Assembly (NCBI RefSeq): GCF_000355675.1
Contig: NC_020888.1
Location: 531,001-595,000, forward strand
Source: Thalassolituus oleivorans MIL-1
Lineage (GTDB): Bacteria > Pseudomonadota > Gammaproteobacteria > Pseudomonadales > Oceanobacteraceae
DNA: 64,000 nt
Direction of reading: 5' to 3'
A program made the position numbers and the translations under genes. The notes under the pieces were generated by a model. That model was not told the origin of the DNA, searched no databases, and saw only the letters and a list, made by a program, of their open reading frames with translations. The number at the start of each line of letters is the position of its first letter. The first letter of the stretch is position 1. Of the stretch, positions 50,021 to 59,297 are shown piece after piece.

Positions 50021-53000
50021 ATGATAGATAAACTCATTCAATTTTCCATCGCGCGCCGCTGGCTGGTGATGTTTCTGGTGCTGGTAATTGGGGCCCTGGG
50101 TGTCTGGAACTATCAGCAGCTGCCCATTGACGCGGTACCCGATATCACCAATGTCCAGGTGCAAATCAATACGGAAGCCCCAGGTTATTCACCACTGGAA
50201 GTGGAGCAACGCATTACCTACCTGGTAGAACTGGCCATCACTGGGTTGCCCTATGTGGAGAGCACCCGTTCGCTGTCACGCTACGCCCTGTCTCAGGTGA
50301 CCGTGGTGTTTGAAAAAGGCACGGACATCTATTTCGCCCGCAACCTGATCAACGAGCGCTTGCAGCAGGCGAAAAGCGAGATGCCTTCGGGGATCGAACC
50401 GGTTATGGGACCCGTTGCCACAGGTCTCGGTGAAATCTTTCACTATGCGGTGCATGCAAAACCGGGCGCCTTGCAAGAAAACGGTGAGCCCTATGATGCA
50501 ACGGCCTTACGCACCTTGCAGGATTGGGTGATCCGTCCCCAGTTGCGTCTGGTTCCCGGCGTCACCGAAGTCAATACCATTGGCGGTTTCGAGAAGCAGT
50601 TCCACATCACCCCTGAGCCTGCAAAGCTGCTGGCCTACCAGCTCAGCTTCGACGATCTGGTGGCGGCATTGGAGAAAAACAACGCCAACATCGGTGCCGG
50701 ATATATTGAAAAAAATGGCGAGCAATATTTGATCCGCGCACCCGGACAGGTAGCTGACATCCCGGCGATCGAAAAAATCATCGTCGCCCGTCGTGACGGC
50801 TTACCTATTACCGTGGCTGACGTGGCCGAGGTTGGATTCGGCAAGGAATTGCGCACCGGTGCTGCGACACTCAACGGTGAGGAGACAGTATTGGGTACCG
50901 CCGTCATGCTGTTGGGCGGTAATAGCCGGACGGTTTCCCAGGCGGTGTCGGCCAAGTTGCTGGAGATCAATAAAACGCTGCCTGAAGGCGTGATTGCTGA
51001 GCCGGTTTATAACCGTACGGTACTGGTCGATAAAACCATTGCCACGGTACAGGCCAACCTGGCGGAAGGCGCGATATTGGTTGTTGTCGTGCTCCTGGTC
51101 ATGCTGGGCAACGTGCGGGCGGCCTTGCTCACGGCGATGGTGATCCCTTTATCCATGTTGATGTTGATGACAGGCATGGTGCAGACCAAGGTCAGCGCCA
51201 ATCTGATGAGTTTGGGTGCGCTCGATTTTGGCTTGATTGTGGATGGCGCGGTGATCATTGTCGAAAACTGCATTTTGCGCCTGGCCGGACGCCAGCACCA
51301 CCTTGGGCGCACCTTAAAGCTGGACGAACGTTTTCAAACGGTGTTTGCGGCCACCCGCGAGGTATTTACACCGAGTTTGATCAGCGTATTGGTAGTGATT
51401 CTGGTGAACTTACCCATCCTGGCGCTAACCGGCGTGGAAGGAAAAATGTTTACGCCCATGGCCATGGCGGTAATCATGGCCTTGCTGTCTGCGCTGGTGC
51501 TGTCACTCACCTTCGTCCCTGCCGCCGTGGCGCTGTTTATGACGGGGCATATCGAGGAGAAGGACAATTTTATTGTTCGCCACTCCAAACGGTTTTACGC
51601 CCCGGTTTTGGCGTGGGCACTCAAATTTCGCGTACTCGTATTGTCTGCGGCCCTGATCTTTGTGGTTTTGGTCGGCGCACTGGCAACGCGGATGGGTACG
51701 GAATTTATCCCGAATCTGGATGAGGGCGATATTGCCATCCAGGCGCTGCGAATACCGGGTACCAGTCTCACTCAATCTTTGGATATGCAGTTTCAATTGG
51801 AAAAAGCGGTGCTGGAAATCCCTGAAGTCAAAACCTACTTCTCGCGCGTCGGCACGGCTGAAGTCGCCAGTGACCCCATGGGGCCGAACATTTCCGATGG
51901 TTATGTCATGCTCAAGGATCACAGTGAATGGCCTGACCCTGACAAAACCAAAGCGCAGTTGCTGGAGGAAATCGGTGAGAAGTTATCATTATTGCCGGGT
52001 AATGCCTTCGAGATCAGTCAGCCGATCCAGCTGCGTTTTAACGAGTTAATATCGGGTGTGCGATCCGATCTCGGGATCAAGGTGTTTGGCGACGATTTGA
52101 CGCAACTGCTGAAATCTGGCGGCGAAATCGCGGCGGTATTGAACGGTATCGAGGGCGCCGAAGGGGTTAAGGTCGAGCAGGTGTCTGGGTTACCTATTCT
52201 ATCCATCAATGCCGACCGTTCAGCCCTGTATCGTTATGGTTTGAATGTCGCCGATGTACAGGACGTGGTCGCCGCCGCCACGGGTGGTGAGGAAGCCGGC
52301 CTGATCTTTGAGGGCGATCAGCGTTTCTCGATAGTGGTGCGGGTAGCCGAGCGCGTCAGGGGTGACTTGCGCGCGTTGGAGCGTTTGCCGATACCGCTGC
52401 CAGATGGCGGCTACGTGCCGCTGCGCGAAGTGGCTAGTCTCACGCTGGCCCCCGGACCGAATCAGATCTCTCGTGAAAACGGCAAGCGTCGACTGGTAGT
52501 CAGTGCCAATGTTCGCGGTCGTGATTTGGGTGGCTTTGTGGCCGAAGTTCAGGACAAAGTGGCGCAACAAGTGAAATTGCCACCTGGTTATTGGCTGGAA
52601 TACGGCGGCACGTTTGAGCAACTGCAATCGGCCTCGCAGCGGTTAAGCCTGTTAGTCCCCGTCACTTTGGTGATGATTTTTGCACTGTTGATGATGACCT
52701 TTGGCTCAGCAAAAGATGCGGCATTGGTCTTTAGTGGCGTACCGCTGGCGCTGACCGGTGGCATTATCGCCTTGTGGTTACGGGACATCCCCCTCTCGAT
52801 TACCGCCGGTGTTGGGTTTATTACTTTATGCGGTGTATCGGTACTGACCGGGGTCATGATGGTGTCGGCCTTTCGGGATGAGCTCAATCGCGGTGAATCC
52901 GTCGAGCAGGCGATTCTGGGCGGCGCCATGTTGAGATTGCGGCCGATATTGATGGTCGCTCTGGTGGCCGCATTAGGTTTCCTGCCGATGGCACTCAATA

Positions 53001-53161
53001 CCAGCACCGGGGCAGAAGTCCAGCGGCCACTGGCCACGGTGGTTATCGGCGGCATTATCTCTTCCACATTACTTACGTTATTGGTGCTCCCCGGTCTGTA
53101 TCGATTGGCTTGGCGAAGGCCAAAAGCGATTGATAACAATGGCGATCCGATCGCTCAGTAA
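50021..53161 (+). CDS. czcA: RND heavy-metal efflux pump CzcA
   Basis: A 1046-residue, twelve-helix RND proton antiporter. The heavy-metal class is indicated by DFGLIVDGAVIIVEN with D402, D408 and E415, identical in position to the proton-relay residues of Cupriavidus CzcA, and by the HME1 (Zn/Co/Cd) signature rather than the CusA type. The start IDKLIQFSIARRWLVM and the large periplasmic loops at about 40-340 and 560-860 are standard. It exports Co, Zn and Cd from the periplasm or cytoplasm. An AGGAG site lies 8 bases before the ATG. Confidence 0.95.
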   Translation: MIDKLIQFSIARRWLVMFLVLVIGALGVWNYQQLPIDAVPDITNVQVQINTEAPGYSPLEVEQRITYLVELAITGLPYVESTRSLSRYALSQVTVVFEKGTDIYFARNLINERLQQAKSEMPSGIEPVMGPVATGLGEIFHYAVHAKPGALQENGEPYDATALRTLQDWVIRPQLRLVPGVTEVNTIGGFEKQFHITPEPAKLLAYQLSFDDLVAALEKNNANIGAGYIEKNGEQYLIRAPGQVADIPAIEKIIVARRDGLPITVADVAEVGFGKELRTGAATLNGEETVLGTAVMLLGGNSRTVSQAVSAKLLEINKTLPEGVIAEPVYNRTVLVDKTIATVQANLAEGAILVVVVLLVMLGNVRAALLTAMVIPLSMLMLMTGMVQTKVSANLMSLGALDFGLIVDGAVIIVENCILRLAGRQHHLGRTLKLDERFQTVFAATREVFTPSLISVLVVILVNLPILALTGVEGKMFTPMAMAVIMALLSALVLSLTFVPAAVALFMTGHIEEKDNFIVRHSKRFYAPVLAWALKFRVLVLSAALIFVVLVGALATRMGTEFIPNLDEGDIAIQALRIPGTSLTQSLDMQFQLEKAVLEIPEVKTYFSRVGTAEVASDPMGPNISDGYVMLKDHSEWPDPDKTKAQLLEEIGEKLSLLPGNAFEISQPIQLRFNELISGVRSDLGIKVFGDDLTQLLKSGGEIAAVLNGIEGAEGVKVEQVSGLPILSINADRSALYRYGLNVADVQDVVAAATGGEEAGLIFEGDQRFSIVVRVAERVRGDLRALERLPIPLPDGGYVPLREVASLTLAPGPNQISRENGKRRLVVSANVRGRDLGGFVAEVQDKVAQQVKLPPGYWLEYGGTFEQLQSASQRLSLLVPVTLVMIFALLMMTFGSAKDAALVFSGVPLALTGGIIALWLRDIPLSITAGVGFITLCGVSVLTGVMMVSAFRDELNRGESVEQAILGGAMLRLRPILMVALVAALGFLPMALNTSTGAEVQRPLATVVIGGIISSTLLTLLVLPGLYRLAWRRPKAIDNNGDPIAQ

Positions 53162-53238
53162 CACCCTCAGGATCGCGGCAAGTATCCTCTTTCCGCGATC
53201 CATCTAACAGTAATAGCGAATTTTTTTGGAGTATTTAC

Positions 53239-53562
53239 ATGAAACAAATTACCGCCTTTATCCACCACGTTCGATCCGCCGATGTCATCGATGCATTGCG
53301 TGACGCAGGCTACAAAAACCTATCAATACTCGATATCAAAGGGTCCTTGAAGCCTTTAGGGGAACGGGAACTGGCGTATTCAGCCGAAGCTGGCGTGGTT
53401 ATCTCAGAAGTCCAATTGTCTCTGGTATGTGAAGACAATCAGGTGGATGAGGTGACCTCGATCATTCGAAAAACCGGGAAAATCGGACCTGACATATCCG
53501 GCTGGGTCTATGTCAGCCCAATCGAACAAGCCCTGCCCATCGGCGGCACCGAGGATCATTAA
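53239..53562 (+). CDS. PII-like protein of the czc operon
   Basis: A 107-residue protein of the nitrogen-regulator PII fold: KQITAFIHHVRSADVIDALRDAGYKNLSI at the start, and TGKIGPDISGWVYVSPIEQAL near 75-95, close to the PII B-loop and C-terminal strand. The T-loop region (GSLKPLGERELAYSAEAG) is short and lacks the uridylylated tyrosine of GlnB. PII-like proteins linked to metal and anion transport genes form a recognised group; metal or nucleotide sensing that gates CzcA or czcD is an inference. It lies 77 bp after czcA and 49 bp before czcD. Confidence 0.8.
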   Translation: MKQITAFIHHVRSADVIDALRDAGYKNLSILDIKGSLKPLGERELAYSAEAGVVISEVQLSLVCEDNQVDEVTSIIRKTGKIGPDISGWVYVSPIEQALPIGGTEDH

Positions 53563-53611
53563 TCGTTTAGCTACCCAACGCCAAGCCAATCATCGACTGG
53601 AGAAATAACGT

Positions 53612-54511
53612 ATGCATCAACATTCGCACGATGATAGCTCCAAGCGAATGGGCTTGGCTTTTTGGTTAAACCTGATTTTTACCGTTATCGAATTCGTTGG
53701 TGGCTGGTTGACCAATAGCACCGCCATCATGGCCGATGCGGTCCATGACCTGGGCGACAGCCTCTCCATTGGCAGCGCCTGGCTGCTGAACCGCCTGGGC
53801 AGGAAATCCGCCAATCCTGAATACACCTACGGCTATCGGCGGTTGTCGCTGTTCGGTGCCCTGATTAATGGTCTAGTGTTAATCGCGGGATCGGTCTGGG
53901 TACTGGTCACGGCCATTCCCCGCTTGGCAGACCCCGTCATGCCACATACCGAAGGCATGTTGGCCCTTGCCGTGCTGGGCGTGGCGGTAAATGGCTACGC
54001 CGCCTATCGCCTTAGTCAGGGAAAAACCTTGAACGAAAAAGTACTCAACTGGCATTTGCTGGAAGACGTGCTGGGTTGGGTGGCTGTGCTGATTGTGGCG
54101 ACGGTCATGCAATTTGTGGACTGGCCCATTCTCGACCCACTGCTGTCGATCGGCTTCACCTTGTTTATTCTGATCAACGTACTGCGTAATCTCTGGGCAA
54201 CAGGGCGGTTGTTTTTTCAGGCCGTGCCGGAGCCAGATTTGCTGGAGAGCGTTCGTGCGTCCCTGATGTCACTCAAGGAAATCGACGACGTACACCATTT
54301 GCACCTCTGGTCCCTCGATGGAGAGCACCACGTACTGACAGCTCATGTCAAAGCCGTGCAGACGCAAGATCTGGCGAGATACGCACAGCTCAAGGCCACC
54401 ATCCAGTCAGCCCTGGAAACCTACGATCTGGCTCACACCACCATTGAGATCGAGCTGGCCGAAGAAGCTTGCCGGGATCAGCCCGTGTCCAGCCAAATGG
54501 ACCCGCATTAA
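53612..54511 (+). CDS. czcD: Cation diffusion facilitator CzcD
   Basis: A 299-residue CDF exporter: N-terminal HQHSHDD metal-binding stretch, six helices, with [21 protein letters not shown] (residues about 39-59) and [19 protein letters not shown] (about 148-166) supplying the HxxxD/DxxxD zinc site. The cytoplasmic C-terminal domain ([24 protein letters not shown]) completes it. It lowers cytoplasmic Zn, Cd and Co, feeding the periplasmic CzcCBA. It continues the czc operon. Confidence 0.92.
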   Translation: MHQHSHDDSSKRMGLAFWLNLIFTVIEFVGGWLTNSTAIMADAVHDLGDSLSIGSAWLLNRLGRKSANPEYTYGYRRLSLFGALINGLVLIAGSVWVLVTAIPRLADPVMPHTEGMLALAVLGVAVNGYAAYRLSQGKTLNEKVLNWHLLEDVLGWVAVLIVATVMQFVDWPILDPLLSIGFTLFILINVLRNLWATGRLFFQAVPEPDLLESVRASLMSLKEIDDVHHLHLWSLDGEHHVLTAHVKAVQTQDLARYAQLKATIQSALETYDLAHTTIEIELAEEACRDQPVSSQMDPH

Positions 54512-54525
54512 CAAGAAAACTTCGT

Positions 54526-54852
54526 ATGTCCATCCTCTACACGCTCGGTTTGTTCATCATCACCGCTATAGCGGAAATAGTCGGCTGTTATCTTCCATAC
54601 CTCTGGCTGAAGAAATCGGCATCCGCATGGGTTCTGCTGCCGTCAGCGTTCAGCTTGGCGCTGTTTGCCTGGTTGCTGTCTCTTCATCCGATCGCCGCAG
54701 GTCGGGTTTATGCGGCCTATGGCGGCGTTTATGTTTCGGTGGCCATATTGTGGTTGTGGAGTGTGGATGGGATTCGCCCGCATCTGTGGGATTTTGTTGG
54801 CGTGACCGTCACCCTGGTAGGGATGGGCATTATAATGTTTGCACCAAAATGA
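54526..54852 (+). CDS. YnfA family membrane protein (UPF0060)
   Basis: A 108-residue protein with four predicted helices, matching UPF0060/Ynf[22 protein letters not shown] at residues about 9-29, [24 protein letters not shown] near 59-82 and [14 protein letters not shown] at the end. The family belongs to the SMR (small multidrug resistance) group and may export cations. The ATG at 54526 is 14 bp after the czcD stop; a longer frame inside czcD is not needed. It frequently accompanies metal efflux genes. Confidence 0.88.
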   Translation: MSILYTLGLFIITAIAEIVGCYLPYLWLKKSASAWVLLPSAFSLALFAWLLSLHPIAAGRVYAAYGGVYVSVAILWLWSVDGIRPHLWDFVGVTVTLVGMGIIMFAPK

Positions 54853-54942
54853 TGTCGATCCTGCGGATTTACTTTCCCTTTTTTAGGGATTCAGCGTTCA
54901 GCAGCAAACTCATTTTTTCCATCAGAATGATTGCTAGCTCTG

Positions 54943-55788
54943 TCACTTAAAAGGCTGAAGCAATTGACCCATATAATGCGTTGGGTAATCGGGCTCCGAG
55001 GAAATACCAAGATCTTTTATGGCAATTTTTCGGGAAGAGTCAAAATAAGCCGTCCCCAGAATCCTGTCCGTCAAAGTGGTAAACAGCCCAAAGTTCACAT
55101 CGCCTTCCTTGGCAGTGTTCAGATGATGAAATCGGTGCACACTGTTGATCGCCAGAATGTACTTTAGCGGCCCTGAAAAATACGCCACGTTGGAGTGTTG
55201 CAAAAGTAGTTGGAGCACTACCGCCACAACCAGTAACAGCATGATGTTGTGTGGCACACCCATCAAAAGCAGCGGCATGGTTCCCGCTACGGTTTCGATT
55301 AACTGGTGCAGTGGATGCTTCATCAATCCATTAAAACCATATAAGCGCCGTGAGCTGTGATGGACGGCATGCAGTTTCCACAGGCTTTGGAAGCGGTGGC
55401 TGGCGAAATGAGCCAGGGTAATACCCATATCGGCAATCAAGATCGCCACGACCAGTTGTAACGGTAGCGGCAGGCTGGATGGCCAAAGGTCTATCAGCGA
55501 AAACGCCTGACCAACCAGTGGAAGCATTAAAAGCCCAAGTATATTGAGTGATTCGTTGACGATGGCATGAATAAAGTCTGTGCCTTGATCCTGTTGGGAT
55601 AGATTGAACGTGGGGTCATAGGGAACAACCTTTTCGCAAATGAACGACAGACCCACAAATCCGGATAGTAATAAAGCCAACCAGGCATCAGCGTGTCCTG
55701 ACCCTACAAGATAAATAGCAATACCATTGCCGGCCAATAGAAAAACCGGCAGATAAAATAGCTTGATCAACCATCGAATTGCACTCAT
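54943..55788 (-). CDS. Sterol desaturase / fatty acid hydroxylase family protein
   Basis: A 281-residue membrane protein with at least four hydrophobic helices and the histidine clusters of the fatty acid hydroxylase superfamily: HFASHRFQSLWKLHAVHHSS (about residues 126-145) and HRFHHLN (about 217-223). These bind a di-iron centre for hydroxylation or desaturation of lipids. Its presence in a metal island is unusual but similar genes are seen beside metal efflux clusters; the reason, perhaps membrane remodelling, is unknown. Confidence 0.82.
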   Translation of the reverse strand: MSAIRWLIKLFYLPVFLLAGNGIAIYLVGSGHADAWLALLLSGFVGLSFICEKVVPYDPTFNLSQQDQGTDFIHAIVNESLNILGLLMLPLVGQAFSLIDLWPSSLPLPLQLVVAILIADMGITLAHFASHRFQSLWKLHAVHHSSRRLYGFNGLMKHPLHQLIETVAGTMPLLLMGVPHNIMLLLVVAVVLQLLLQHSNVAYFSGPLKYILAINSVHRFHHLNTAKEGDVNFGLFTTLTDRILGTAYFDSSRKIAIKDLGISSEPDYPTHYMGQLLQPFK

Positions 55789-55860
55789 TCCGGAAACCTC
55801 TCAAACATCATAGAGCGCTCATTTTGCACTGAATAAGCAATGCACAATTGAACGAAAGAG

Positions 55861-56613
55861 CTATTTTTCCGAAAGCAGCTGTTTAATTGTTGCAGGGTTG
55901 ACGCCAAACGCTTCCATCGCGGCACGGCAAAAGTGGGCTTGATCGGCAAAACCGGCCGTCATTGCGGCATCCGTGAGCGACCTGCTTTGGGTGAGTTCGA
56001 ATGCCAGCAGTAGCTTCAGCCACTTCTTGTAGCTCCTGAACGGCAAGCCGGCTTGCTCGCTGAACCAGTGAGAGAATCGGCTCGATGAGAGGTGGGCAAG
56101 TTCAGCCAAGTCGGTACGGGAAGGTTCCCGTCCAAGCATTAACTCGGATCGCAACGCTTCCACCACCTGTTGGAACCGATTATCCAGGCCAGATACGTCG
56201 CCACAGGTGCAGGCTTTCCGAAAATCCTCAAGCGCAGCTTGCAGATCGTCTGCGCTGCTTAACTGGATGAGTTGCCGCGTGCCGTCAATCTCAATAATGG
56301 AAATGTTTTGTGCCATCGTCTGGGGGAGCAGGGTTTTACAGGCATTGTGGGTCGGATCGGCATAGAGGCACAACACCCTGGCAGTTTGTAATTGATGGAT
56401 TGTACCGGCGGGGATCAACAGACTCGTCCCGGCATAATACGCATGGCCAACGCGCACCTCAACCGGGTTGCCCAGACCCACAACAATCTGATGCGCCCAA
56501 TGTTTGTGGGGCTTGTTATCGCCAGCTTCACCCCGAAAGGCGATGAGCCCCGGCACCATGGCTACCTCACCTCGCCACGATTGGGCCTGGCGTGTTTTGC
56601 TGGACACGCTCAT
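55861..56613 (-). CDS. AraC-family regulator with cupin domain
   Basis: A 250-residue regulator. An N-terminal cupin-like sensing domain (GEAGDNKPHKHWAHQIVVGLGNPVEVRVGHAYYAGTSLLIPAGTIHQL, about residues 28-75) is followed by a C-terminal AraC HTH pair (about 155-250; LAHLSSSRFSHWFSEQAGLPFRSYKKWLKL). It lies 2 bp after copS and may be in the copRS operon or act on the neighbouring hydroxylase. The histidines in the cupin could bind a metal. Confidence 0.82.
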   Translation of the reverse strand: MSVSSKTRQAQSWRGEVAMVPGLIAFRGEAGDNKPHKHWAHQIVVGLGNPVEVRVGHAYYAGTSLLIPAGTIHQLQTARVLCLYADPTHNACKTLLPQTMAQNISIIEIDGTRQLIQLSSADDLQAALEDFRKACTCGDVSGLDNRFQQVVEALRSELMLGREPSRTDLAELAHLSSSRFSHWFSEQAGLPFRSYKKWLKLLLAFELTQSRSLTDAAMTAGFADQAHFCRAAMEAFGVNPATIKQLLSEK

Positions 56614-56615
56614 GC

Positions 56616-58022
56616 TCAGGCGCTTCGCTCATCGGTGACAGGCAGAAACAGGGTGAAGGTGGTGGCGTTCGGGTCGGAGCTTGCCTCGACACGACCACCA
56701 TGGGTCTCAACAATGGAGTGAACAATGGCCAATCCGAGACCGGCACCCTCGCTTTGGCGTGTTCTGGACGGATCGGCGCGGTAAAAGCGATCAAACAGGT
56801 TTGGTAGGTGCTGTGCAGGAATTTCGGAGTCCGGGTTGATCACACTCAGCGATACTGAGTCATTCGCCGCTTTAGTCAATCGAACCTTTATCCATTTGCC
56901 CGCCGGGGTGTGCCGAATGGCGTTCGACAGCAGGTTGGAGATGGCCCTGCGTAGCATGGCGCGATCACCCATTACCCCCGGTGCCTGACCCTCTAAAGAC
57001 AGGGTGATATGTTTTTCCTCCGCCAGCGCCCCGAAGAAGTCGAACAGCTCCCTGACCTCGGTGGCCAGATCCAGCGTTACCTGCACCGGTTTGAGCAGGC
57101 CGTGGTCGCTCTTGGCCAGCCAGAGCATGTCGTTAACCATCTTGGCCAGGCGTTCTTGCTCTTCCAGATTGGAGTACAGGAGCTCACGATATTCGTCCAG
57201 TGTTCTGGCCCTGCCCAACGCCACTTGAGTCTGGGTGATGAGATTGGTCAGCGGGGTTCGTAGTTCGTGGGCGATATCCGCCGAGAAATGCGACAGCCGC
57301 GTGAAGCTGTCTTCCAGTCGCTCAATCATCTGATTAAAGGCGGAGGCCAGATCCCGTAGTTCCAGGGGCATGCTGCGAAAATCAAGTCGCATATGCAATC
57401 GGTCGGCCTGAATACTGCGCATCTCGTCCGAGAGACCGCGTAAAGGCGCGTGTCCCTGGTGTACCCCAAACCACGCCGCTAGCAAAGTCACACCGCCAGT
57501 AAGCAACATGATAATCCAGAGACTGCGGCGAAACCCTTGCAGAAAATGCAGGTGGAAGTCCATGCCGATCGCCGTGGCAATGCGATATTCCTGGCTGTCG
57601 CTGACAAACCGTGTGACGACACCCCGATAGGCATTTCCGTCAATGTGCCAAGTAGCCAGGTTATCGGCATGGATCCGCTTAACGGGGGAAAAAGCTACTA
57701 TAGCCTGCGCGAAGTCAGCCCCCGGTGTAGCGAACACCAGCTGGCCACGGCCATTCCACACCTGAAAATAAACACCGTGGTGTCCCGACACCGCCTGCGA
57801 CAACGCCACCGGTAACCGGAGCGGATCATCCACCCTTTGCAGGGTCTGCGTTACCGCCTGGTTGATCACGACCAACTCGTCCGCGTCCTGCTCGGCGAAA
57901 TGCCTCTCGACGGCACCGAGCACCAGATTGCCGATCAATACCAGGCTGATGCCGATGGCCAACGCGACAAAGACCATGACCCTGGCGGTTAGCGAAAGCG
58001 GACGCCGCTCAGTCGCCATCAT
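56616..58022 (-). CDS. copS: Heavy-metal sensor histidine kinase (CopS/CusS-like)
   Basis: About 468 residues from an ATG at 58022 that overlaps the regulator gene. Two transmembrane helices (about 15-38 and 172-195) frame a periplasmic copper-sensing region. HAMP follows, then the DHp helix with [17 protein letters not shown] (His near 260), and the ATPase domain with N-box [20 protein letters not shown] and G-box [20 protein letters not shown]. It phosphorylates CopR in response to copper or silver. A frame from 58058 exists but lies inside copR. Confidence 0.9.
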   Translation of the reverse strand: MMATERRPLSLTARVMVFVALAIGISLVLIGNLVLGAVERHFAEQDADELVVINQAVTQTLQRVDDPLRLPVALSQAVSGHHGVYFQVWNGRGQLVFATPGADFAQAIVAFSPVKRIHADNLATWHIDGNAYRGVVTRFVSDSQEYRIATAIGMDFHLHFLQGFRRSLWIIMLLTGGVTLLAAWFGVHQGHAPLRGLSDEMRSIQADRLHMRLDFRSMPLELRDLASAFNQMIERLEDSFTRLSHFSADIAHELRTPLTNLITQTQVALGRARTLDEYRELLYSNLEEQERLAKMVNDMLWLAKSDHGLLKPVQVTLDLATEVRELFDFFGALAEEKHITLSLEGQAPGVMGDRAMLRRAISNLLSNAIRHTPAGKWIKVRLTKAANDSVSLSVINPDSEIPAQHLPNLFDRFYRADPSRTRQSEGAGLGLAIVHSIVETHGGRVEASSDPNATTFTLFLPVTDERSA

Positions 58023-58701
58023 CTTCTGCTTCCACATCAAGCTTGTAACCCATGCCACGCACCGTGTGGATCAGCCTGGGCTCGAAGTCGTCGTCGATTT
58101 TTGCGCGCAATCGACGGATGGCCACATCGATCACGTTGGTGTCGGAATCAAAATTCATGTCCCAGACCTGCGAGGCGATCAGCGAACGCGGCAACACCTC
58201 ACCCTGACGGCGCACCAGCAGTTCCAGCAGGCAGAATTCCTTGTGGCTGAGATTGATTTTTCGGCCGGCGCGCGTGACCCGGTGCCTAGGCAGATCCAGC
58301 ACGAGATCGGCCACTTTGAGCTGATCCGACAGGGGTGGTGCCGAACCCCTGCGCAACAAGGTGCGCACCCGTGCCAGCAACTCGGCAAAGGCGAAGGGTT
58401 TTACCAAGTAGTCATCGGCGCCCAGCTCCAGCCCCTTGACCCGGTCATCCACGCGGTCGCGCGCGGTAAGGAACAGCACCGGTGTCTGGCGACCCGCCTC
58501 ACGCAGCGACTGCACGATGCGCCAGCCATCCACGTCGGGCAGCATGACATCCAGCACAATCAGGTCGAAAGACTCGGTCATCGCCAGATGGTGGCCATCG
58601 AGACCGTTGCGAGCCAGGGACACTTGAAAACCGGCTTCGCTCAACCCCTGCCGCAAATAGTCGCCAGTCTTGATTTCATCCTCGACCAACAGTAGTCGCA
58701 T
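58009..58701 (-). CDS. copR: Copper response regulator (CopR/CusR-like)
   Basis: A 230-residue OmpR-type regulator: receiver domain with VEDE (residues 5-8), phosphorylation site D51 in [15 protein letters not shown]101-type lysine in [10 protein letters not shown], and a winged-helix domain ending [27 protein letters not shown]. It is close to CopR/CusR and should activate the divergent cop genes. Start at 58701 (MRLLLVEDE); the frame goes 18 bases further to 58719. Confidence 0.92.
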   Translation of the reverse strand: MRLLLVEDEIKTGDYLRQGLSEAGFQVSLARNGLDGHHLAMTESFDLIVLDVMLPDVDGWRIVQSLREAGRQTPVLFLTARDRVDDRVKGLELGADDYLVKPFAFAELLARVRTLLRRGSAPPLSDQLKVADLVLDLPRHRVTRAGRKINLSHKEFCLLELLVRRQGEVLPRSLIASQVWDMNFDSDTNVIDVAIRRLRAKIDDDFEPRLIHTVRGMGYKLDVEAEDDGD

Positions 58702-58769
58702 AAATACCTCGCTTATCACGTTTTATATCAGTCTAGCGGGTCATTCCCCACAGTAAGATCATACCAAGG

Positions 58770-58784
58770 TGACATTTTTGTAAT
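58770..58784 (+). promoter_or_regulatory. Candidate cop box
   Basis: TGACATTTTTGTAAT in the copR-to-lipoprotein space resembles CopR/CusR recognition sites with TGACA and TTGTAAT half-elements. It would serve both the copRS and the cop structural genes. Confidence 0.55.
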
Positions 58785-58940
58785 CTACGGGTCATCTGGC
58801 TGACAGGGGAGATTAGTTAATATAGGATTTATCTGTGCTGATGCGGGTTGGTATCGGTCACCGTCACTGGCTCGCCCGTTCAGCTGTTTCGAGAAAGGCC
58901 GCGCTATACGATTCATGACAATGACTCTTGGAGGTGTGTA

Positions 58941-59297
58941 ATGCATATTCAATTTCTGCGAAACGCGGCGCTCGTTTTGGCCGTGCTGCTGGTGGCCGGA
59001 TGTGCCAATAGTCCGTTTTACCATCGGTACGTCATGGTGGGTCAGGTGGTGCAGGCCTCCGACGGGCGCACTGTCATCTGCATCAGCGAACCCAAGGGCG
59101 CTGAAGTGGGGCAAGTGCTGGACGCCTACCGCGTCGTGTTTAGAACGGATGTCGTTGAGGAAGGTGAATCTGACTGGGCTCGCGAGTGGGTCGGTAAGGT
59201 CAGCGTCGACGGGATCATCGACGAGCATTTCGCCACGGTTGATGTGATCGAAGGCAAGGTTATGAAAAACGATATCGTTGAATTGGAGTATTTATGA
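58941..59297 (+). CDS. Small lipoprotein of the copper cluster
   Basis: A 118-residue protein with a lipoprotein signal: NAALVLAVLLVAGC, cysteine at about residue 21. The mature part is beta-rich (VMVGQVVQASDGRTVICISEPKGAEVGQVLDAYRVV...GKVSVDGIIDEHFATVDVIEGKVMKNDIVELEYL). I do not recognise a named family, but similar small lipoproteins often precede copA. It overlaps copA by ATGA, implying coupled translation. Starts at 58941 after GGAGG. A longer frame to 58848 lacks a site. Confidence 0.7.
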   Translation: MHIQFLRNAALVLAVLLVAGCANSPFYHRYVMVGQVVQASDGRTVICISEPKGAEVGQVLDAYRVVFRTDVVEEGESDWAREWVGKVSVDGIIDEHFATVDVIEGKVMKNDIVELEYL

